The position numbers were made by a program, and so were the translations under genes. Positions 38,529 to 50,119 of a stretch of 64,000 nucleotides of DNA are shown here, one piece after another (within the stretch, counting starts at the first letter, position 1; each line of letters starts with the position of its first letter). Where the stretch lies: contig JBAIZL010000005.1 of the NCBI GenBank assembly GCA_036971475.1, positions 247,785,323 through 247,849,322 of the forward strand, read 5' to 3'. This stretch comes from Prosapia bicincta. Its lineage: Eukaryota; Arthropoda; Insecta; Hemiptera; Cercopidae. The notes beneath the pieces were generated by a model. That model did not search any database. It had not been told where the DNA came from and saw only the letters and a program-made list of their open reading frames with translations.

Positions 38529-39856
38529 TATTGTACCACTGTGCTCTTGATATTATGTATTTAATAATTACGTTTGTTTGAAATAAAAGAATAAACATAA
38601 CACTGTTTATGTCTAAATTGTAAACAAAATCAGACTTGTAAATGTAAATATATTGTACACAGATGTTGGTACATCATCTATTGCAGATGTTGGTAAACCT
38701 GTAGCCAGTAGTAATTGTTAAGTACAATTAGCAAAACGTGAGTGCTTTGGGTAGTTACTCGAATCCAATAGACTAGAATTCAGTGTAGGTTAATTGTTGT
38801 TCCAATCATGTGTGAAGGGCATAGCAATTTGACGAAGGGTTTCGATTGGTGTGTAAGCCACAAGTAGGCCAACATCAACAAATTGAAAAAGCGTGAACTT
38901 GGTGCCGTTTGTATTTTAAAAAAATCTGTGACAACTATAAATGTCAAAATATTGTTGCTATAGACTATTATTTTAATGGAATATCATATTGTACTGGAAA
39001 ATACTTTCTATGAGACAGAGAGAGAGAGTTCTCCTTCTCTAAATGGTTTTCTTCTAATGATTGGATAAAATACGAAAGCGATGCAACCGTAAAAGGAAAA
39101 ACGTTATGATGCAAAGCTAGAAAACACCTTTATGTAACAATCTTTCAATAAAATCTTGTTTAAGTCTGAGCACGGTGGTAAACTATAATATAAAAAAAAC
39201 ACAAAGCTATTACAATTAATATTAACGATTTTTAGATCTCTCTTATGAAAGTAACTCTTCCTTTGTATTAAAATATGATAACAATAATTTGTTTCAGAAC
39301 GAATCTCGGCTGGTACTGGTAAGTCGTAAAAGATTTTCGTGATGCCACAATTGTAAGACTTACATTACTGTTTGATTCTCTTCCCGACTCTTGGAACAGC
39401 GGAACAAGCTTAATACAAAGCTTAAATCTTTGCATTTACCTCTGTAGAAACAAATGTTTCTGCAAATATTCAAATAAATGTGAAAGCAAGCCCCTTAACG
39501 CACTTGAAATAAATCGATGAAAATACTGAAAACATTTTAAGAGTTTATATTTGTTATCCATGAGATTAAAAATCATGAGCTTCTACTTGAAATAAATGTA
39601 TACTTGTACAATTTAATTGTTTCTAATGATATTTTTTCTAAAAACTATTTCATTGATTCGTAATGCTAAATTTTGAATCTGGAAAATAAGAAAAATTGGA
39701 TAGATAATCTAAAATATTCCAACCAGTATTATTCGCAAACATATTTTTATATTCCATTTAGTGAAATATTTTTCTATTTACCTAACATGATTATCGCCTG
39801 CTTTCTTACGCTACTTTATGTTTTTCTTTTAATTTAATGCACTGATTTTCGTAAGC

Positions 39857-39860
<4 letters not shown>
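38529..39860. other. Unassigned AT-rich DNA
   Basis: No gene or recognised repeat. Confidence 0.5.

Positions 39861-39922
<62 letters not shown>
39861..39922. repeat. (TA)n microsatellite
   Basis: About 62 bp of pure TA directly beside hairpin B, a common landing site for mobile elements in this window. Confidence 0.96.
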
Positions 39923-39926
<4 letters not shown>

Positions 39927-39979
39927 ATAAATTAAAAATATTTCAAAAACAAGAATACTTTTAATGAATATATTTATTC

Positions 39980-40018
39980 AAACCTTTTCGCCGATAAAAT
40001 AGTACCAGCATCTTCAGG
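39980..40018 (-). ncRNA. Hammerhead ribozyme motif, hairpin B left arm
   Basis: Minus strand: core CUGAAGA, stem II GCUGG/UCGGC, GAAA, a short stem III of the AAGG/UUU type, then GAAU pairing with the upstream UUUC. The core is intact. Confidence 0.6.
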
Positions 40019-40080
40019 AAAATAATTATCTAATAAAATCCTGTTATTAGATAATAAAGATTTTATTAGATAATTATTTT

Positions 40081-40120
40081 CCTGAAGATGCTGGTACTAT
40101 TTTATCGGCGAAAAGCTTTG
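40081..40120 (+). ncRNA. Hammerhead ribozyme motif, hairpin B right arm
   Basis: CUGAAGA core, five-pair stem II (GCUGG with UCGGC, including two G-U pairs), GAA, palindromic AAGCUU, U, then GAA pairing with the UUC before the core. The full set of conserved positions is present. Confidence 0.65.
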
Positions 40121-40176
40121 AATAAATATATTCATTAAAAGTATTCTTGTTTTTGAAAAATTTTTAATTTATTATA

Positions 40177-41099
40177 TATATATTTACAGACTGTTTATTG
40201 ATATAACTATCAAAAAACCTATATGTTACATAACACGGTAAATCAATGTAATGAGGACGGTTGAGTTTTGAATTAACGTGGGCTACAGTAACGGTGCAAT
40301 GTGATCAATCTGTACATCTGGTGTAGCGCCACATCGGCTGACTTCTTACACTGCGCCCAAGAAGTGCTACTGTCGTACGTACTGTTTATATCAGTACATG
40401 GTGTTTATTTGTTTCTCTGTAAACTTTAGTTTTATTTATTAAAAATATTTCTGGTAAGATTCTAGGTATGGATGATCACAAAAGTAGCTATATATTCGTG
40501 CAGAGTGTATGAATTATGAAGTGAAAACATTTTGTGAAGTGATTAATTACAACTTAATTACAACAGTGAAGTGTTACACCGATGATGTCTTTGATGTTTG
40601 TTTGCAAAAAGTTGTTACCTCTAAGCATATGTTAGAGGATGTTGAAGATTAATTAGTGGGTGTTGAATTTTGGGTGACAAGGAAATCATTGTGGAGTTTT
40701 GTGGGATTTTTACAGTTTTTTAAATTTATTTTTTTAATTAAAGTTATACAATATTTTTAAATTCATGAATGAATATTGGTTATTGAAGCTTTTTTTATGT
40801 CTAGAAATTACACTGGTAGTTGGGATTGGATGATAAACTATGGTTAATCAAGTGAAACTCTGGTATGGCTGCTTTGAGAAGTTTCGTTGGCGCAATTTTA
40901 GTTTAGTTTTTTTTTAAGTTTTTGTTGTTAGTTTGTAAAACCATATTAAAAGATTCAAAACTAATATATTTTACATTAATTCAATTTTATTCATTATATA
41001 CAGGTATCTATGTTTCAGAATGCTATTTCATTTTTGTCTTACCACTAAAAGAAGCCGATTGTTCTGGTTCATTGCGACTCTCAACCAGGTTCACGTCAC
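40177..41099. other. Unassigned AT-rich DNA
   Basis: No gene or recognised repeat. Confidence 0.5.
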
Positions 41100-41520
41100 A
41101 GAATAATCGAGGACGACTTTCTTACTACCTATTACCTCGGCCCCCATGAATTCAACCTCAAACTTCGTGCAGGTGACTGGCTGAGATGGGGGCCTTGGTG
41201 TCACGACCCTTGGTACCAGTATGTAAGAGTCTTACGACTTTGCTGTAAGCCCTATACTGGTCACCGGGCCGTTACTGGGACGAGAGGAAATGCGACCAGT
41301 GACAGCTGTTCGCCCGCTTCTTCTGAACCACTTATACGAATAAAACCTTTCAAACAGGCAGGTCCCTCAATGAACCTCGTCTGATTGGTTTGGTCCAGGT
41401 AGTGCAATCGGACCTTTATCCACTCCCGGGTGGCCTTACCTAAGGGTCAGGCCTAACACTTGGGACTTGATGCTAGGGAGGCATCAACCTCCCCTAACAG
41501 ACCTTGGAAGCGGATGTATA
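41100..41520. repeat. GC-richer island, probable repeat of unknown family
   Basis: About 420 bp clearly richer in G+C than its surroundings. It contains an inverted CTTACGACTTTGCTGTAAG and an A-box-like TGGCTGAGATGG without a convincing B box. No protein frame recognised. Candidate untranslated end of a retroelement. Confidence 0.3.
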
Positions 41521-41794
41521 TTTCAGAAAAAATTTAAATATCACAAATTTACTTTTTACTCTACAAAAATAAAGATCTTCAATAAGTTAAGGGTCTCCTC
41601 TAATGATTAGGAAAAGGTTTACATTCAGAAGCAACGTTGTCGGAGAAGTTACTTTGGTACAGGAAATAAAACACACTACACGCAATGCCTCAGTGATAAA
41701 GTACCATGCTGTATACTTTCTTGCATTTTGTTATTCTGTTATAATGTGGTATATATTTTTTTTGTCTGTACAGTCATTCAATGTATTTCTAATA

Positions 41795-42485
41795 CAGAGT
41801 GATTCATTTATAAATCATGATTTTCCTTTGTCCATTATTTCATTAGAAATAAAGACAAAAGTTGCATTTGCCATGATGCAAGAGGTCTTGGAGTCCTGAT
41901 CTTGGCGTGTCATACATTTGTCAGTAGAAATAATTTGCCGATAGCGAGTTTGGTACGCAGTACCAGCAGAGAGAATCGTGGATCTAATTTTGTTTCAACG
42001 GTACAGTGAACACCGAAGGGTACCGACGCATTTTTAGTGATATCATTGCTTGAGCTGCGTCAAGGGTACCCTCAACAGGACGGACCAATTTGCTATACGC
42101 CTCGTGAGCAAAGTTTCTTTGAAGACCCCATAGTTTCCAGGAATGTGTAGCCCCAACATCAACGGTCTTACCACAACAGACTTCTTCATGTTGGGTTATC
42201 TAAAGGAAAGGGTCTACGCGAACGCCCTAGGATTTTAACGATCTTATGGGCAATATTACAAATGAAATCAACAGTATTAACCACGCAACGAAATTGCCAA
42301 AAACATGGAACAACGTAAAATAGCAAAAGGAAAATGTTCTTGGAGAACATTTTCAACACAACCTTAACCGATCAATTCATCTCCCGGATAATCTATAGAT
42401 GAAAGAGACAATAACATGTTACTAGTGTTTTTCTTCTTAAATTCATCATAAAATGAAAATAACGAAACGCTTATGAATGACCCTG
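41795..42485 (+). pseudogene. mariner/Tc1-like element, decayed transposase
   Basis: Termini CAG(A/G)GT(G/C)ATTCAT are inverse at 41795 and 42485 and flanked by TA on both sides, the Tc1/mariner target. Near 42080 the plus strand encodes a WIQQDG-type motif (second catalytic Asp region) in one frame. In another it gives DFFMLGYLKERVYA near 42180-42225. The latter matches the LDFFLWGYLKxxVY block of insect mariner-group (IS630 superfamily) transposases. At least one frameshift and several stops separate them, and at about 690 bp the element has lost the N-terminal DNA-binding half. Confidence 0.75.
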
Positions 42486-43989
42486 TATAAAGATGGCACT
42501 CACTTAAATTGTAGATAGATAGATAGATTCGCTTACTTGTGAGATTAGAGAGAAAAATGTAGGCTACTTCAAAACTAATGGTTAAGGGGTGTTTTAGTGT
42601 TTCCAAGTCCAAATATTCTACCAATACCTATACTGAAACGTAAACAGTATATTTATATCTTCAATGTATTGCTGTCATTGTACAGACGATTGCTTAATTC
42701 CGGCGACTTTAAATTTGTTTGACTCAATTGAGACGGGTTGAAAATTAAAATCTTTGTGGAAGATACTCTATAGACTTGCTTTAGTTCCATTACATATTAT
42801 GTATCTGTAATACATATGCAAGTCATTTAAATACTAATACAAATGATACGGTCCTTAAGCAACATACACATAGATTTCCATTAGAGACATACTCAGCGGT
42901 TCCTATGTATATATGGGCCAGATCCTTTTGCAATATGTATGTTCTACTTACATTCAAAATATTGTTTTTTTTTTTAATTTGGGAAATATATCACTGATTC
43001 ATCCTAAAAAGCCTCAATTTATATATATTTGACCATCACTAACCAATATACCTTGCCAATGGGCGTTTCCACGCCAGGATAACGCGATTAAATATTATAC
43101 AGCGAAAATTAAAATGAAATTAGAGATGGATGAAAATATATTTATTATCCTCTTGTTTATAATTGACTGAATAATATTCTCTAAACGATACATTTATTGT
43201 ATGATTGTAAACTTATCGTCTTAACATGTATAGGGAAAAGGTTTTGTATTCAACTGTCATTACCTCAATGAAAGCTGTTCAGACATAAGGACTAAATAGT
43301 TTTATTTTAATCGTGTTTAAACGTGAAAGGCAAATATAATAACAGAAGTCTTTCAAACATCAAAGTTACTACTAGTTAATAACTTGTCGAAGATCCTTTA
43401 CAACTGTTGGGTAAATAGGTCAAGAAAGGGTGTGTCTAAAACCATACACTGACGAGGTGCAAATACGTAGAAATTAAAAATAAGCAACATACCTAAAATT
43501 ACAAGATCGCACTCGCACGTGTGCAGGTACGCACATTATAAAAAGATAAACCATTTTTATTTTCTTCTTTTATAAATCTGTTTATAAACAAGTAATATAA
43601 ACACACATTTTTTAAAGTCAATTCCTAATTAGGACAACAAAGAAAAATTTTACTCTACTTACTCCTTATTAAATAATTAAAATCTATATACATTATTTAA
43701 TTCCGGAAGTGAATCGGTCCCAATGAAAATTTTCGAGCAAAGAACAAGACATGACAGCTTAATTAGATTCATTATAAAACTTGAGAACTAAAGACGGGGG
43801 AAAATTATCAAACTTATTTGATATGTATGGCTTTGATACTTATTTGACTTCCCTGGGTTTTTACTAAAAATATCTTTGAATTCATTTATTAGTAATTTTA
43901 ATTTATTTTTTTTGTAAATCGTTTACTACCAATTTGTTGGATTCCTATTCATGACTTATGTTTATAAAGTTTAACTTGTGTTTATATTT
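42486..43989. other. Unassigned AT-rich DNA
   Basis: No gene or recognised repeat. Confidence 0.5.
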
Positions 43990-45186
43990 TCGTCGTTTTT
44001 TTCACTGTTCTTACTCCTTTCCTCTTTTTTGACCTCTTCCTACTTTTCCATTTTACCAATTCTATCCTTTTCCTGATTTTGTACTTGGGCCGCTTCCTCT
44101 TTGTCACTTCTTGTTCTCTTACTCCTTTATCCCTTTCCTTTCTTTTATTTTGGATTTCGTCCCCTTTCGGCTTGCTTACATTCCAGTTTTCTTCAGGGTT
44201 TTTAGCTGGTTTTTTGGAACATTTAGGGTTTTCATAATTTCCAGCGTCTCGCTGCTTTCTTTCTTACTTTCTGTTTACAACTTTAACTCCTCCTATCTTC
44301 TTCTTACTAACTTCAACTTTTTATCCTTTTTCACTGTACTGTTTTGGGCTTAGCCCTTATGTTCCTCGTTCCTTAGTTTACACTTCCCTTGCTGTTCCCT
44401 TCCAACACTTTCCTGTGTGCTTCGCCTTCAGTTTCTACTTCCACGTTTAGAGTTTCCTCCCCACCGTTACCTTCTTTTTCCCCTCTTTTCCCTACTACTC
44501 GACTCTCCTTCTCTCCTTCTTCTACCCTCCCTACTATTTCTTTTTCACCCTTCTTTTCCTGGAAACTTCCATTGACTTCAACTCTTTCTACTCTCACTTT
44601 CTCTAACTTTACTCTGTTCTCTTAACACTCATTTCTCTTGCTCACACTGACCAGCGAAGTATTGGCAGTTTAAGATTAATATCCCAATCCCCCCTCGAGA
44701 CTTGGATGCTCCGGGCCATCGATGGCCTGACTACTGGTCGGCGGATGCCGGTGTAAGCTCCTCTCCTTCGCTTACGCTAATCCATTTCTCCTTGTCGATG
44801 GGAATTCTTCCTAGGTATTCTGGTTTCTGCTTGACTTGAATGGCCTTGTCGCTTCCTTTGATAGTCTTTTGGTATCTCAGGAGAACCATTCGGCCTGTCC
44901 GAATGGCCTTGGAGCGTCCTGGCGAAGTCTACACTCACTATTTCTCTCCTTCCACCTCGAATCATCCTAACTTCCTGTTCCCTTCCCCACTTTGCTGGTT
45001 TCCTGAGGAGCTCCAAGGAAACTTCTTTCTTAAACACGAGACCCTCCTGGTGCGTATCTTGAATCTTGGTTTCGATTGTCTGGTGCAGGAGGTAGGTTTA
45101 GCGGGTACCTGGTATTCTTGGCATTCATGGCAATACCATAGGATGGTCTAGGAAGGGGAGGTCTTATGTTTGGTGTGGGCCTCTGT
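43990..45186 (-). other. Purine/pyrimidine-biased tract 3' of gag
   Basis: The plus strand is strongly pyrimidine-rich (so minus is purine-rich) at 43990-44640, encoding only E/K/G/R-rich low-complexity frames. 44640-45186 is GC-richer. On minus it includes a CHEC..C cysteine cluster near 45115 that could be a broken zinc knuckle. Probably the remainder of the gag element; no protease or reverse transcriptase was recognised. Confidence 0.35.
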
Positions 45187-46337
45187 TGGTACCTTTATAG
45201 TACTTCCCGTCTATTCGGTCTCCTATTTTCATTGTCTGTCTCAACCCAATTAAAAAATTCGATGACGTTATCCACCGATTTTAGGTGAATCCCTAGACTG
45301 GCATTGCAGTCCTCACTTCCGTAATGCATCATAATTATGTTCACCTAATACCTCTCAGGTATTGGTGAGTCCACGTTCTTGGCCTTATTCACCATGACGA
45401 AGAAATATTCGGACCTGCTGTATGGTCCATTCTCGTAGTACCTTACAGTATCTAGCTGCCGTCTTAATCTCTCATGTGCAGCGAAGCCCCAGTAGGTTCC
45501 CAAAAATGTTATTCAGAACTTCTCATAAATTTCTTCCGGTTGTGGGATGGCCTTCCACCAAGCTTCTGCTGTCCCTCTTGAATTTCTTACGGCCATTTTA
45601 AGTTTGGTTCTTTCCTCTAGCATAAGGTCTACCTCGTCAGATAAAATCTCCATCTCTTTGACGAACGTTACAGGATCTTCATTATCCTTGCCGTAAAACT
45701 CAATCTTTTTCGTTACCCCTATCTAGCTGTAGTCCCAAGCTCTAAACCTAACCCAGTTGGTGCTTGCTCCACGTTGTCAGATGTTCCTGATCTTTTCTAT
45801 TACCTCCTTCACGCTGGTTCCGACCTTTTTTTAATCCAATCTGTCTATCCGCTAACTTCTATTCCTCGTCTTGCTGACCTTCTTCTTTCTTTTCCATCCT
45901 TGTTTCTAGCCGGTCTACTTTGGTTTCATATGAGGTCACCCTGTTGTCGATGCTCATCAAATGTTGACTGTGGTCATCCTTGTGATTTTTGAAGTTCTCC
46001 GTCATCTTTTTCTTGAATAACTTCATTTCCTCTCTTTGTATCCTTCCCCGTTTTTCCTGGTCCTTTTTCTCGTTCTCCCCTTCTTTTTCCTTTACTTTTC
46101 TTCTCCCTTCCTTCTCCTCAGCTTCTTTTATCCTTCTCGCTTCCTAATTCTCACATCTCATTTCGGCCTGCTTTCTCTCTCTTTATATCTCCTCGTTTCT
46201 ACTTACTTTCTTTCATGCTGTCTCCTTCTTGCTTTTTCCTGTTCTTTCTCCTGCCTTTCTGCTCTCTCTTGTTCCTTCTCTTTCTTTAACATCGTCATGA
46301 GCTTTACCATGTTACTTTTTTCAGAATTTTTCGCCAT
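45187..46337 (-). pseudogene. Ty3/gypsy-type gag pseudogene
   Basis: From an ATG at 46337 (MAKNSEKSNMVKL) the minus strand encodes a long K/E/R/Q-rich coiled-coil region (to about 45840) broken by frameshifts and stops. A capsid-like part at 45190-45720 runs about 180 codons in a single frame, broken only by stop codons near 45517, 45352 and 45187. It carries the TAEAWWKAIP motif typical of retrotransposon gag. A charged coiled-coil N-terminus before such a capsid domain is common in arthropod Ty3/gypsy gags. The absence of frameshifts in the capsid part suggests base-substitution decay. No pol follows in recognisable form. I infer the superfamily from domain style. Confidence 0.65.
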
Positions 46338-46858
46338 AGCGTCTGTTTATATTATTTTCTTCTTGCTACTTATCTACGTAAATTTTAATTCCTCATTTTA
46401 CTTTCTTCTTTGTATATTTATATACGTTTATAAATAATTTATAAGATTGTTGTGTTAATTGTAGCCTATGTTTCGTGTCGCGTGCGATTCCTCATTTCTA
46501 TTCCTCACTCCTATCTACTTATATCCCTCTATTTCCTCCACTTGTCTATATCTGACTAGTTTATTTTTATTATCTTCCATTCTATTTATTAATTTTTCTA
46601 TTTTTATGTTTGCTTAACCCTTTACTTTTTATTTATTTTTTTTATTATTTATTTCTTAAACATCCCAAGTCAAATTAAGCCATGCCTTTTGTTTATGAAA
46701 GAGACCAATGTTGTTTTACGAGTACGTCTAACAACCTAACTTGGTCAGTCCCTTTTATTAGTCCATGGGTACTACCCATTTTTCGTTGGCCTGCACTACA
46801 CTCTTCACTAAAGTTGGACGTGATTTTACTTTCGCGACGGAGCGGCTCGCGCGCACGC
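46338..46858. other. Unassigned AT-rich DNA 5' of gag
   Basis: Where a 5' LTR or leader of the gag element would lie; no LTR boundary or primer-binding site recognised. Confidence 0.35.
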
Positions 46859-46904
46859 ACACTCACACACACACACACACACACACACATAAACTCGCAC
46901 ACAC

Positions 46905-46968
<64 letters not shown>
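46859..46968. repeat. (CA)n-(CATA)n-(TA)n compound microsatellite
   Basis: CA run, a few CATA units, then about 50 bp of TA. The open frames across it are repeat translations. Confidence 0.95.
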
Positions 46969-46970
<2 letters not shown>

Positions 46971-48229
46971 TTTATTCACTGACAATCTTCTTATAGTTTT
47001 TATTTTATCCACCTATATATTTTTATCTTATCATATTTTCCAAACCAATTCTATTTTTTCTTACATTTTTAACACACATTTTATTCCCTTTCTCTTTTAT
47101 GGAAATTGTCTAGATTTCTCTTAGAAACAGTTTTAAACATCGTTTCAAATTAGTTTAATTAGCCTTATGTTAGACTAAAGCTCACTCAGTCAGTCAGTCA
47201 GAGAAGGAGGGGGTATGATGGCCCTTGAGTTTATGCAGCGTCTATCACATACAATGGCTGCGGCTAGGAATATGGGTACAAGGCTTTAGGTAATGGCTGG
47301 ATATAGGAAGTGTATAGACTTAAAATGAATCGATCGGGATTACTTTAAATACTGATGAATTTATATTTTCAACTCCAGCGTTTCCCATCTAAAACCAACA
47401 ATTTGCAAATGACATTTTTAAACAGTAAATTCCATCTCGAACTAGGCTTTCTAAAACGCACCCTCGTTTACTTAAGAAAATTTGTTCATTAACAGTTTGA
47501 ACCCATTAGCAAATAGATTGGAAACTCGATCACTTTTTGAAGCTGTGCGCAGAGTTTAGATTTTAAATTATTCACGTTAAAGATTTACGTCGTTGTATTA
47601 ACCAACAACGTAAAACCCTATTTCTTGTTTCACACTGTAAAGCTTCAGTTACGAGTTCGGAGTTTGTTTTATTCTTGTACCGTTATAATTGTGTTACAAA
47701 ATGTTACCTTAAACTTGTTTCAAACTTCCTTGATTTAAATGTCTAAAGAAATTTACAAATGAGGGTTTTTCTTATAATAAACAACTCTTATAAAACAATC
47801 TGTAATGTTTAAATCGAAATTTAGTTTTGATAGAAATATCTCTACTTTAGGAAACGCAAGTTAACATTTATTTAAATATCTAAGAAAGAAGTAGACCTAT
47901 TATATTTATATTAAAATTAACGAACACAGTTACTTCAAATCTTCCGAAAAAATCACAAGATCTAACTATAACACTAGCACCGGATTGGGAGTATGTTTTT
48001 CAAACATCACAATAATATATGACACGAAAGCTAATAGAGGAATACGCAAAATGGTGACATTAATATGGGAAAACAGAGTTTATGTGAATAGGTGGAACAC
48101 AACAACACCATAGGTTGGAAGATAGAAGAAAGATAAAAGGTGCGATAAATATATCTGGGCCTATAGCTAACAAATAAGGAAACATTAAAGCAGCCATAAG
48201 AGAAAATATAGAAGACGAGCCATTAACTA
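46969..48229. other. Unassigned AT-rich DNA
   Basis: Includes a short (CAGT)n run near 47190-47203. No gene recognised. Confidence 0.45.
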
Positions 48230-48600
48230 ACTAAAGGTGATACTATGAGACCTACACATATCGAAAGACAATAAACAACGCATATACGATGCAATTGTAA
48301 AATGCATAATCAATTGTAGCAGCGAAGTATGGCAATTGAAGCAGAAGAACGAGAAGACATTAATTGCGACCGAGATGGACTTTTGGAGGCGGCCAACTGG
48401 AAAGAGCTACAAACGACAGTATAAAACAGATAATGAAAGTGGCAACACAATCGTAGAGAACAAATCTTAGAAGTATGAAGAATACCGAAGCTAGAAATAA
48501 AATGGAGACCAAATGGGAGAAGAAGGAAAGGACGACCTAGAAGGAGTTGGAGGAAAAGCATCGATAGATAAAATTCAAGAAAGGCATCTGTCCAAATCTT
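48230..48600 (+). pseudogene. Non-LTR retrotransposon ORF2 C-terminal remnant
   Basis: The plus strand encodes SSEVWQLKQKNEK, then ATEMDFWRR and, in a shifted frame, a KERTT..LE basic segment. This matches the conserved tail of non-LTR reverse transcriptases in insects: a YGSE(V/T)W motif, an EM.F.RR motif, then an R-R-GRP-rich end. Several frameshifts and stops. Clade (RTE, CR1 or related) cannot be set from this fragment; the catalytic core is not in the window. Confidence 0.65.
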
Positions 48601-49344
48601 ATGGATGAACAGAAAGTAATATAAACTGGGAATCAATAGAAGGTGTAAAAAGTTATGAGTCGAAATATACCTATATTTTCCAAATATATATATTTTTTTA
48701 AACCCACAGACGAGTGAATTACTCATGTTTAAAGCTTAGCCGTAGACTATACCACGCCTTAGGTCCTCAACTCAAGACATGTTTGGTTTACACCGCTAAA
48801 CGCTATCTTGTCGAGATATCTCCTGGTAAATATTGTAGTGTGCTCATATTCTACGGGCGGGGGGGGGGTTATTGAAGTAATATTTAAGTAGAAAAAAGGA
48901 TAAAGACATACACAGCTTGTACATGAAGAATATTGACAAATTTATTACTACATTTATACCAGCATTCACTACATTTATTAAATTTAGCAATTCTGATCGT
49001 CAATTCTTGATTTTAAAGTTTATTAATATAAATAAAAGTGACTACTCAAGGCGAGCTATACTTAAAAGCACATCGGATTCGAATTTCTCGATAAATCTAC
49101 GAAAATAAAGTTACTTATACAATTATAAATATATATAAACTCTAAATAAGCCTTACTCAATTAGGATCTAGGCCTACTTGTTTGTGTGTCAAACAGTTTT
49201 ACTAAATACTGAGAATATATTTGATTTATTTTTAAAATGCAATATAAACCGTCTTTGCAACCAATTTCAAATTATTGACTTTGTTTCAAATAAAATAACC
49301 CTTTAAAATAAATTGAATACTTTTTAAGAGTATCGACTCTTCTC
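48601..49344. other. Unassigned AT-rich DNA
   Basis: A G-run lies at about 48857-48869. No gene recognised. Confidence 0.45.
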
Positions 49345-49540
49345 TTCAATAATAAATACACAAAAACCTCTTAACCACAAACTTTCTTTATTTTATCCTT
49401 ACTTAAGACTGTATTCAGTCTTTGTATGCTATCCCTCTGAGGATGGTTACTTAGTAACTGAAATGTACATAAGGGTAAAATAAAGAAAGTTTGTGGTTAA
49501 GAGGTTTTTGTGTATTTATTATTACATTCAACCACAGTAT
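49345..49540. mobile_element. PLE-type inverted-arm hairpin A, second copy
   Basis: Same family as 13785-14035: identical AAAAACCTCTTAACCAC outer arm ends and matching GGTTGAAT flank. The left arm has lost its hammerhead segment (deletion of about 40 bp before GTATTCAGTC). The right arm is complete. Confidence 0.65.
49433..49475 (+). ncRNA. Hammerhead ribozyme motif, best preserved copy
   Basis: CCCU, CUGAGGA, U, stem II GGUUAC-UUA-GUAACU, GAAA, palindromic AUGUACAU, cleavage-site A, AGGG. Stem I (CCCU/AGGG) and stem II (six pairs) are both intact and all invariant core positions are present. Stem III is closed only by the self-complementary AUGUACAU, with a 2-base loop if it folds alone, favouring a dimeric fold. 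Confidence 0.7.
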
Positions 49541-50119
49541 ATTCCTAATAAATAGTAAACCTTCTCTTCAGATAGATCATAAATAAGAAGAAATAAATAA
49601 AACTTATTTATACGTCCATGTTATTTTAAGTTTGGTAAAGCTGATACAAAAACCTGTATAAAATATAATCAATTCTGTTTTCACTGGCATAAGTTAATTA
49701 ATAAAGTTATTTGCGATGCTTTAAATACAGAGCCAATTGTTTGGTTTCTATATTTCAGTTCTACTCGCTTTATTTAATTATCTATTTTTCCACTCTTGGT
49801 GTCATATTTATTAATTAGTTTTAGTTTTCCTTATTTGAAGTCAATTATCTGTTCTCTTTACTATATACATTAATTTTTAATTTTACTTTTTATAAAATAT
49901 TTCAAGAAATTAAAACGTTTCATGAATTTTAAGAAATGTTTTTTTTTTTAATTTCTCTACTTTATAATGACAAATTACCTGTAAAAGCATATAAGAGCAA
50001 CACTACTGCCAATATAAAAAAATTTAAATTTTTCAACAGATTTAACAATTTGGTAGAATAGGAGCCTTAAGATAAATTATCGAAAAAGCCTATAAACAAT
50101 ATTGAAAAAGAAATGTTAA
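49541..50119. other. Unassigned AT-rich DNA
   Basis: May include undetected 5' parts of the PLE that follows. Confidence 0.4.

Larger units (their letters stand above)
39930..40176. mobile_element. PLE-type inverted-arm hairpin B (solo)
   Basis: Arms about 39934-40041 and 40060-40175 are near-perfect inverses with an 18-bp loop and no coding body. Each contains a hammerhead motif of a different sequence family from the AUGUACAU group. Such a long, perfect palindrome implies a young insertion. Confidence 0.75.

Noticed and set aside
48310..48726. 138-residue minus frame
   Set aside because: Antisense to the non-LTR retrotransposon remnant on plus.
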